From IMG/VR virus record IMGVR_UViG_3300007346_000343, positions 1-20,029 of that record: DNA of 20,029 nucleotides. One strand, 5' to 3'. Below the pieces are notes generated by a model. It was not told the origin of the DNA, did no database searches, and worked only from the letters and a program-made list of their open reading frames with translations. The position numbers and the translations under genes are program-made. Source of the DNA: a virus. Of this stretch, positions 14,074 through 19,413 are shown one piece after another (position 1 is the stretch's first letter; every line of letters starts with the position of its first letter).

Positions 14074-14111
14074 CTTAGTTCTTTCCACTCTTCTTCTGTA
14101 TACGGCCACAT
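14061..14111 (-). CDS. 16-residue peptide gene MWPYTEEEWKELSGRK
   Basis: A tiny open frame whose ATG is one base after the TGA of the upstream gene, with TTAGGA about seven bases before it inside that gene. The peptide starts MWPYTEEE, a form I recall from very small genes in marine T4-like phages, which is why I report it despite its length. Its last codons form the upstream arm of the terminator and its TAA lies in the loop, so a translating ribosome would cover the hairpin. Function unknown. Confidence 0.5.
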   Translation of the reverse strand: MWPYTEEEWKELSGRK

Positions 14112-14112
14112 A

Positions 14113-14295
14113 TCAGTTTCCTAACATTAAGCGTTTAGCTTCTTCATGATATCCCATTTGTGATAAAGCACTTGCTGCTCGCGCTCTACTTACTGATTCA
14201 AAAAAGCTGTTTGTCTTAACGCCTGCTGAGATGATTGTGTTTAAAATATTGTCACAAAGTGTGCAAGTTGTGGAGTATAGTGTTTGAGTTGTCAT
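14113..14295 (-). CDS. Small protein with a CxxC pair (60 residues), unknown function
   Basis: I choose the ATG at 14295, which forms an ATGA overlap with the preceding gene and has AAAGGA eight bases upstream, over the ATG at 14304, which would overlap that ribosome binding site. The 60-residue product begins MTTQTLYSTTCTLCDNIL: Cys11 and Cys14 form a CxxC pair that might bind metal or form a disulfide, though no second pair exists. The C-terminal half is an Ala/Arg-rich helix (SRARAASALSQMGYHEEAKR). No family is recognised. It is the third gene in a four-gene ATGA/short-gap chain. Confidence 0.65.
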   Translation of the reverse strand: MTTQTLYSTTCTLCDNILNTIISAGVKTNSFFESVSRARAASALSQMGYHEEAKRLMLGN

Positions 14296-14435
14296 TTTAT
14301 CCATCCTTTAATATTGTGTACATAACTGTACTGTTTGATCATTGATTCTAGTTCATAAATGTCTTTTGCTTCTGATAGTTTTCTTTCCATTGGAGACATA
14401 CTAAATTTTTTCCACCAATTTTTGACTTTTCTCAT
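14292..14435 (-). CDS. Small basic protein (47 residues), resembles DUF3563-type short proteins
   Basis: A 47-residue frame with AAGGAG (14443-14448) seven bases before the ATG, overlapping both neighbours as ATGA. It begins MRKVKNWWKKFSMSPMERKL and continues with a helical SEAKDIYELESMIKQY segment, ending GWIK. The order, a basic aromatic N terminus, SPMERxLSEAxD and a helix ending near a GW, is like short bacterial and phage proteins I know as DUF3563-type, though I cannot test it. Function unknown. Confidence 0.62.
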   Translation of the reverse strand: MRKVKNWWKKFSMSPMERKLSEAKDIYELESMIKQYSYVHNIKGWIK

Positions 14436-14590
14436 CTGTATACTCCTTTTGTTATAGGGGGTTTACCCTTAATGAGCATATGGTTATATGCAAATTCCCA
14501 GTCTTTGCCATATTCTACTTGTGCCCATTTCATTAGATCTTCAGGTCTAGCTTCGTCTAATTTTAATAGTTTTCTTACTAACTTAATCAT
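14432..14590 (-). CDS. Small protein (52 residues), unknown function
   Basis: The frame opens at a GTG at 14617, but the ATG at 14590 has GGAG at 14598-14601 correctly spaced, so I start there. The product begins MIKLVRKLLKLDEARPEDL and continues with MKWAQVEYGKDWEFAYNHML and a Lys/Pro-rich end. It has no cysteine or membrane span. The stop overlaps the next start as ATGA. No family is recognised. It is the first of the four coupled tiny genes. Confidence 0.62.
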   Translation of the reverse strand: MIKLVRKLLKLDEARPEDLMKWAQVEYGKDWEFAYNHMLIKGKPPITKGVYR

Positions 14591-14616
14591 TCTTTTTCTC
14601 CGCGCAAGAATATACA

Positions 14617-14635
14617 CAGCTACTCACTAGCTGTG
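14617..14635 (-). promoter_or_regulatory. Leader hairpin upstream of the small-gene chain
   Basis: A perfect inverted repeat, ACAGCTA and TAGCTGT around a five-base loop, lies about 15 bases upstream of the ribosome binding site of the 52-residue gene and has no T-run, so it is not a terminator. It could be a processing or stabilising stem, or an operator. No function is shown. Confidence 0.4.
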
Positions 14636-14650
14636 TTTGTTTACTATATT

Positions 14651-14749
14651 TTAAGGATTTTGCTTTAGGAGAGCAATACCGCGGTCTCTTCCGCCGTCAC
14701 TGCTTTTGAGGCATGAGTTATGCCCTGGTCTTTGCCGAGTGTCACTCAT
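14651..14749 (-). CDS. 32-residue peptide gene, unknown function
   Basis: A short frame in the otherwise uncoded stretch 14618-14897, starting MSDTRQRPGHNSCLKSSDGG and ending LLKQNP. It is more GC-rich than the DNA on both sides and uses Gly, Arg and Ser heavily, which is unusual for chance frames in AT-rich DNA. There is no good ribosome binding site (only AT-rich DNA before the ATG), so translation is uncertain. From memory, short proteins beginning MSDTRQRP occur in marine phages. Alternatively the segment could be part of an untranslated RNA. Confidence 0.45.
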   Translation of the reverse strand: MSDTRQRPGHNSCLKSSDGGRDRGIALLKQNP

Positions 14750-14771
14750 TTTTTATAAGCTGAGGTCGCTT

Positions 14772-14804
14772 AAAAAAGATAGGTCAGGTGTGTTGACCTA
14801 TCTT
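14772..14804 (-). terminator. Hairpin with T-run, likely terminator of the RNR-mazG-BI-1 operon
   Basis: Read on the - strand: AAGATAGGTCA, a seven-base loop, TGACCTATCTT and then continued T residues (14772-14777). The 11-base-pair perfect stem with a T-run is a good intrinsic terminator roughly 95 bases after the BI-1 stop. A promoter lies between that stop and the hairpin, so the hairpin may also act on transcripts starting there. Confidence 0.75.
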
Positions 14805-14810
14805 ATAACT

Positions 14811-14838
14811 AGTATAACAAAATTAATTTAAATGTCAA
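14811..14838 (-). promoter_or_regulatory. Consensus-like sigma70 promoter abutting a hairpin
   Basis: On the - strand a perfect TTGACA (14833-14838), a 16-base spacer and TATACT (14811-14816). The predicted start is near 14804, the first base of the hairpin stem. The -10 region TATACTAGT is the same as in the + strand promoter at 11023-11031. It could drive the small genes to 14061 if transcription passes the hairpin. Confidence 0.65.
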
Positions 14839-14897
14839 CAAGAAATTAACTTTAAAGATCGTTTTCCTGTTAGATCTACTTGTGTCAATTTAGCCTC

Positions 14898-15572
14898 TTA
14901 TTCTCTATTGCCCAGTAGGTGCAGTAGCATTTGAAAAAGATTGATAAAGTTTAGATATAAACTGATAGCAAACTGCACACCATAGCGTGGATCGCCACCA
15001 TGCTCTGCATAAATCTGTTTGGCATTTTGTGTGTCCCATGCTGTTAAACCTGTAAAGATAAACACACCTAATACACTAATAGTAAACATTAATGCTGAAC
15101 TTGCCATAAACAAATTAACAATACTTGCAATAATAATACCAATTAGTCCCATAAACAAGAAATGTCCAAAGCCTGTTAGGTCACGTTTGGTAGTATAACC
15201 CCATAAACTTGCGCCAGCAAATGTTGCGGCAGTAATAAAAAATACCTGTGCAATACTTGCACCTGTGTACACAGCAAAAATAGGAGCAAGTCCTACACCC
15301 ATTACTGCCGTAAATGCATAATAAAAGTTACGCAGTTTATCATAACTCCAGTTGCGTCCTGCAAAACTATACCATAGGATCATTCCTAATGGTGCAAGAG
15401 CAAACAACCAAATAGCTCCTGCCATAGCAAAAAGCAAGCCCGATGAATATGTAAACCAAGCAACAAGTCCACTGATACCTAATCCAGCGGCTGTGTGGTT
15501 ATACATGTTAAGCATAAACTCACGCAAGCCTTCGTCATAAGTTTTATATTGTCTAAGTGCTTCAATACTCAT
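14898..15572 (-). CDS. Bax inhibitor-1 / YccA family integral membrane protein
   Basis: A 224-residue protein with about seven membrane spans (roughly residues 26-42, 46-70, 84-103, 106-126, 134-155, 160-177 and 200-220). Family motifs are FTGLTAWDTQ (173-182) and SLYLNFINLF (204-213), ending HLLGNRE, an ending I associate with alphaproteobacterial homologues. Bacterial members such as YetJ leak calcium in a pH-dependent way and YccA modulates the FtsH protease. Asp180 is kept, but the usual Asp of YLDFINLF is Asn208 here. The ATG shares a base with the mazG stop and has AGGAG. The coding DNA is richer in G+C than its neighbours, suggesting recent capture from a host. Its role in infection is unknown. 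Confidence 0.9.
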   Translation of the reverse strand: MSIEALRQYKTYDEGLREFMLNMYNHTAAGLGISGLVAWFTYSSGLLFAMAGAIWLFALAPLGMILWYSFAGRNWSYDKLRNFYYAFTAVMGVGLAPIFAVYTGASIAQVFFITAATFAGASLWGYTTKRDLTGFGHFLFMGLIGIIIASIVNLFMASSALMFTISVLGVFIFTGLTAWDTQNAKQIYAEHGGDPRYGVQFAISLYLNFINLFQMLLHLLGNRE

Positions 15573-15976
15573 TAAAGATCTCCTTGTTTACGATTTTCGG
15601 AATAGTAAACATCAAATTCACCACCCGGATAACGCGCTTTTAGTTTATTAACATTTTCCGAGATAATATCATCAAGAGTAAGATCAAGGGTTCTACAGGC
15701 GTTTGCTACATACCACATAATATCTCCAAGTTCCCTCTTGAGATGAAACTGTACATCTTTATCTAATGGTTTGCCTTGAAATACAGCTTTTTTAACAATT
15801 TCAATAAACTCACCACTTTCTGAGGAAAGACCGATAGCGGCTGTAAGAAGCAAACTTGGATTAATGCCGTATTCATTTTCAATCTCAGACATACGAGCAC
15901 TCATCAAATGGGGTTCGTTAGATTCGTCAGAAGTAACTTCTTGAACAAATTCTTTATATTTTTCAAAATCAATCAT
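15572..15976 (-). CDS. MazG-like nucleoside triphosphate pyrophosphohydrolase
   Basis: A 134-residue all-alpha NTP pyrophosphatase. The metal-binding motif ExxE...ExxD is present: Glu53 and Glu56 in SSESGEF, then Glu82 and Asp85 in RELGDIMWY. The length suits a single MazG domain rather than the tandem E. coli form. Such enzymes hydrolyse NTPs or dNTPs to monophosphates and pyrophosphate; phage copies may clean the dNTP pool or lower alarmone levels, and the substrate cannot be told from sequence. The start overlaps the nrdB stop as ATGA, and the stop shares a base with the BI-1 start, so it is in the RNR operon. Confidence 0.88.
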   Translation of the reverse strand: MIDFEKYKEFVQEVTSDESNEPHLMSARMSEIENEYGINPSLLLTAAIGLSSESGEFIEIVKKAVFQGKPLDKDVQFHLKRELGDIMWYVANACRTLDLTLDDIISENVNKLKARYPGGEFDVYYSENRKQGDL

Positions 15977-16680
15977 AGAGAAAATCCTTTAAAAGTATCG
16001 TTTGAAACATCTTGTTTAGTACCTCCAATTACATAACTAGAGATTTCGGTTTCTTGAGGAGCAACTTGTACTTCTGCTCCAGAAATCCATTTTTGAGTCC
16101 AAGGAAGGGGGTTAGCACGAGGAACTTTATAGGGGCTTTGAATACCGATAGCTGTTATACGTTTATTAGCAATCCACTCAATATAGTCTTCTAAAAGTTT
16201 TGCATTAAGACCAATCATTGAACCATCTTTGAATAAGTATTTAGCCCATTCTTTTTCTTGGTCAACAGCTTCTACAAACATTTGAATAACTTCTTCTTCA
16301 CACTCTTTAGCGATCTTAATAAAGTCTGGATCATCTTGTGGTAGAAGTTTAAGAATCTGTTGAGTAGAACCAAGATGTACATTTTCATCACGGGCGATAA
16401 GCTTAATAATCTTAGCATTACCTTCCATCTTTTTTAATTCTGCAAAAGCCCAAGAACAGGCAAAAGATACATAGAAGCGAACACCTTCAAGAATATTAAC
16501 ACTAGCGATACATAAGTATAGTAGCTTTTTTAGTTCATATAGATCTACTTTTATTTGTTTGTCATTAATTTCATGCGTTCCTTCACCGAGCAGTTGATAC
16601 CATTTAGTCATTTCAATCAACTCATCATAGTGTTTAGAAATTGAATCAGCACAATCAACAATTTCACTAATATCCATCAT
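15973..16680 (-). CDS. nrdB: Ribonucleotide reductase beta subunit, C-terminal part (nrdB, split)
   Basis: A 235-residue frame that matches the E. coli NrdB protein from just after FDD to its end: YDELIEMT, LLGEGTH, MEGNAKIIKLIARDENVHL, DYIEW and VQVAPQETEISSY are all in place, and the C terminus FKGFSL fits the tail that docks on NrdA. It carries three of the six diiron ligands: Glu65, Glu99 and His102 (for Glu204, Glu238, His241). The ATG overlaps the stop of the upstream piece as ATGA, with no ribosome binding site in front. The fragment cannot bind iron alone, so it must be joined with the 138-residue piece, by frameshift or assembly, or the gap is a sequencing error. Confidence 0.9.
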   Translation of the reverse strand: MMDISEIVDCADSISKHYDELIEMTKWYQLLGEGTHEINDKQIKVDLYELKKLLYLCIASVNILEGVRFYVSFACSWAFAELKKMEGNAKIIKLIARDENVHLGSTQQILKLLPQDDPDFIKIAKECEEEVIQMFVEAVDQEKEWAKYLFKDGSMIGLNAKLLEDYIEWIANKRITAIGIQSPYKVPRANPLPWTQKWISGAEVQVAPQETEISSYVIGGTKQDVSNDTFKGFSL

Positions 16681-17093
16681 TTATCAAATACTTTTGAAGG
16701 ATTGGGATAGATATTACGAATAATATGAGTGTATGATCGTGAGTGAATAGTTTCTGAGAATGTCCAAGTAATAATCCAGTTTTCTAATTCTGGTAAACCT
16801 ACAATAGAACCGAATGATTCTGCTGGAGCACGACCCTGCACAGAGTCTAACACAATTTGACGCTTAAGATTAGAAGTAAAGATATGCTGTTCGTGAGGAG
16901 TAAGACCTTTAAAATCAGCAGCATCTCTTAATATATCAACTTCTTCAGGTCTCCAAAAAAAACCTAACTGTTTATCAGTAAGTTTATCAAATGCTCTATA
17001 TTTTAGAACATCAAATCTTTGCATACCTAAAGATTCATCAAAAAACATTTTAGATTTTGTATGATCTTTGCTTTTAGTATTTAAAACGCTCAT
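16677..17093 (-). CDS. nrdB: Ribonucleotide reductase beta subunit, N-terminal part with the radical tyrosine (nrdB, split)
   Basis: A 138-residue frame equal to the first third of class Ia NrdB. It contains FFWRPEEVD with Trp47 of the electron-transfer path, VLDSVQGR with Asp83, and SETIHSRSYTHI with Glu114, His117 and the radical-bearing Tyr121 (E. coli Asp84, Glu115, His118 and Tyr122, an offset of one). The frame stops after NPSKVFDK at TGA. Reading one base back continues in the next gene with exactly the spacing of E. coli NrdB (17 residues from FDK to YDELIEMT). AGGTGA precedes the ATG, ten bases after the nrdA stop. Together with the next frame it would make a complete beta subunit. 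Confidence 0.9.
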   Translation of the reverse strand: MSVLNTKSKDHTKSKMFFDESLGMQRFDVLKYRAFDKLTDKQLGFFWRPEEVDILRDAADFKGLTPHEQHIFTSNLKRQIVLDSVQGRAPAESFGSIVGLPELENWIITWTFSETIHSRSYTHIIRNIYPNPSKVFDK

Positions 17094-17103
17094 TTTATTT
17101 CAC

Positions 17104-19398
17104 CTATAAAACACAAGATTCACAAGCTGCTTCGTCTTCAGGATCTAGAAATTGTTCAGTTGCATCTTCGTTTAGTTTTTCTATATCAATTTCACCTTGT
17201 CCATCAAAAGTATTAAAATAGTAAAGTTGTTTACCACCATACTTATAGAACATCAATAAGTGTTGAATCATAAGACTCATCGGAATTTTTTCATCTTCAA
17301 AATGTTGAGGATTATAGCTAGTATTGACACTAATACCTTGATCAATATATTTTTGCAGAACTGCCATTATCTTTAAATATCCTTCAGGAGACTTTTGATC
17401 CCATAGTAGATCGTACTTATTCTTTAGTTTATGGATACCAGGTACTACCTGTTTTAACACTCCGTCTTTAGACTGTTTAATAGAAACAAAAGATCTAGGC
17501 GGTTCAATACCATTAGTAGCATTTGCAATCTGAGCAGATGTTTCAGAAGGCATTAGCGCCATTAGAGTAGAATTTCTAATACCCACTACAGATAGTTCGG
17601 TTCTAAGCTCTCCCCAATTCATTCTCTCTTTATGAGGAATAAGATCGTCTATGTCTTTCTTACGAGTATCAATAGGTACTATTCCTTTAGAGTATTTAGT
17701 CTCTTCTACCCCAGTGCAAGCTCCTTTTTCAGTTGCTAGCGCCATTGAAGCTCTAATTAAATAGTAGCTCCAAGCTTCTGCATACTCATCTACGAGTTCT
17801 AAATTTGGGTCTTGATAACTAGTCCCATTTTTTGCTAACCAATAAGCAAAGTTAATAATACCAATACCAAGAGGTCTACGTTTCATGGTACTATTATAGG
17901 CGGCTTTCACAGGATAATCTTGATAATCAAGTAAAGCATCTAATCCTCTTACAGCTAGCTCACATGGTTTTTCAAAGTCTGCTGGAGTTTTAATCTTTCC
18001 CCAGTTAATAGCACTTAACGTGCATAAAGCTATCTCACCTTCTTCATCATTAAAATCATTTAAAGGTTTAGTTGGAAGATCAATCTCACAACAAAGGTTA
18101 GATTGATGAACGGGAGCTAAAGATTCGTCAAAAGATGAATGAGTATTAGCATGATCAACATTCATTAAATATATACGTCCTGTATTTTTACGCTCTTCCA
18201 TAAACTGAGAGAATAACTCTATAGCTGGAATAGTCTTTTTACGAATACTAGGATGTACCTCTGCTTTTTCGTATAAATATTTAAACTCATTTTGATCATT
18301 GAAAAAGGCTTCATACAAACCTGGAACATCTGACGGAGAAAATAATGTAATATTCTTTCCTTCAAGTAATCGTTCATACATTAGTTTGTTGAATTGCACA
18401 CCGTAGTCCATATGTCGGACTCTGTTGTCGTCGGTTCCTTTATTATTTTTAAGCACGAGCAGATCTTCGACTTCAAGGTGCCAGATAGGATAATACAGTG
18501 TAGCGGCTCCGTTTCGCACACCGCCTTGTGAACAGCTTCTTGTAGCTGACTGGAACATCTTGTAGAATGGAATAACTCCAGTGTGATAGGCATCTCCACT
18601 GCGAATTGGGGAGCCGAGGGCTCTAATACGTCCAGCTCCGATGCCAATGCCTGCTTTTTGGCTGACATACTTAACAATAGAGCTAGTGGTAGCATTAATA
18701 CTATCCAAACTATCGTCTGTTTCAATAAGTACGCAACTTGAGAACTGACGTTGTGGGGTTCTAACACCTGCCATAACAGGGGTAGGAAGGCTAATATCGA
18801 AGGTGGATATAGCATCGTAGTATTCCTTTACCCACTTTAGTCTAGTCTCTTTGTCATAAGATTGAAAAAGAGTCATAGCAATTAGCATATACGCTATTTG
18901 TGGGGTTTCATAGATAGTTTTTGTAACACGATTTTGAACTAAATATTTACCACGAAACTGCTCCATAGCTGCATATGTTAGCGTGTCATCTCTATCATGT
19001 TTAATATATTTATTTAGTTTATTGAACTCTGATTTAGTATACGAGTTTAGTATCTCTTTATCATATAATCCTAGATTTACATTTCGTTTTACGAGATCTA
19101 AAATATCCCAAGGAGTAAACTGACTATAAACTTCCTTACGAAGATGATAATTAATTAGTCTACCTGCAACCCATTGATAGTTAGGAGTTTGCTCTGAGAT
19201 CAAATCCGCAGCTGATTTAATAAGAGTTTCTTGAATTTCACTAGAGGTCATTCCATCATAAAACTGAACTTGAGAATGAATTTCAACTTCACTAGGGCTT
19301 ACACCTGCAATGTTTTCACAAGCAAAGAACACTACCTTATGGAGTTTTTCAATATTTAATGGCTCCGAAGAGCCATCTCTTTTAATAATATTTATCAT
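17104..19398 (-). CDS. nrdA: Ribonucleotide reductase class Ia alpha subunit
   Basis: A 764-residue enzyme reducing ribonucleoside diphosphates to deoxy forms with NrdB. It aligns nearly end to end with E. coli NrdA (761). The N terminus (about 1-90) is an ATP-cone that senses ATP/dATP. Catalytic residues are visible: Cys222 in QFSSCVLI (for 225), thiyl Cys436 with Glu438 in SNLCCEI (439, 441), Cys459 in IALCTLSA (462), Tyr726-Tyr727 in QLYYFNT (730/731) and the shuttle pair Cys759-x-x-Cys762 at the C terminus (ACESCVL). No intein or intron interrupts it. It lies 15 bases after the SbcC-like gene and 10 before nrdB, in one operon. A GC-rich patch lies at about 18421-18660. Confidence 0.97.
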   Translation of the reverse strand: MINIIKRDGSSEPLNIEKLHKVVFFACENIAGVSPSEVEIHSQVQFYDGMTSSEIQETLIKSAADLISEQTPNYQWVAGRLINYHLRKEVYSQFTPWDILDLVKRNVNLGLYDKEILNSYTKSEFNKLNKYIKHDRDDTLTYAAMEQFRGKYLVQNRVTKTIYETPQIAYMLIAMTLFQSYDKETRLKWVKEYYDAISTFDISLPTPVMAGVRTPQRQFSSCVLIETDDSLDSINATTSSIVKYVSQKAGIGIGAGRIRALGSPIRSGDAYHTGVIPFYKMFQSATRSCSQGGVRNGAATLYYPIWHLEVEDLLVLKNNKGTDDNRVRHMDYGVQFNKLMYERLLEGKNITLFSPSDVPGLYEAFFNDQNEFKYLYEKAEVHPSIRKKTIPAIELFSQFMEERKNTGRIYLMNVDHANTHSSFDESLAPVHQSNLCCEIDLPTKPLNDFNDEEGEIALCTLSAINWGKIKTPADFEKPCELAVRGLDALLDYQDYPVKAAYNSTMKRRPLGIGIINFAYWLAKNGTSYQDPNLELVDEYAEAWSYYLIRASMALATEKGACTGVEETKYSKGIVPIDTRKKDIDDLIPHKERMNWGELRTELSVVGIRNSTLMALMPSETSAQIANATNGIEPPRSFVSIKQSKDGVLKQVVPGIHKLKNKYDLLWDQKSPEGYLKIMAVLQKYIDQGISVNTSYNPQHFEDEKIPMSLMIQHLLMFYKYGGKQLYYFNTFDGQGEIDIEKLNEDATEQFLDPEDEAACESCVL

Positions 19399-19413
19399 AC
19401 TATAACTCTCTTA

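Noticed and set aside
16677-16680. Group I intron or homing endonuclease explaining the nrdB split
   Set aside because: The two pieces overlap by four bases, leaving no room for any insertion.
18272-18279. TATAAATA, a perfect T4-type late promoter box, on the + strand
   Set aside because: It lies inside nrdA with no + strand gene downstream; chance match in AT-rich DNA. No such box was found in front of the late genes.
18381-18815. 144-codon open frame on the - strand in another frame within nrdA
   Set aside because: It is an out-of-frame shadow of the most conserved and GC-rich part of nrdA, with no ribosome binding site or recognisable protein.
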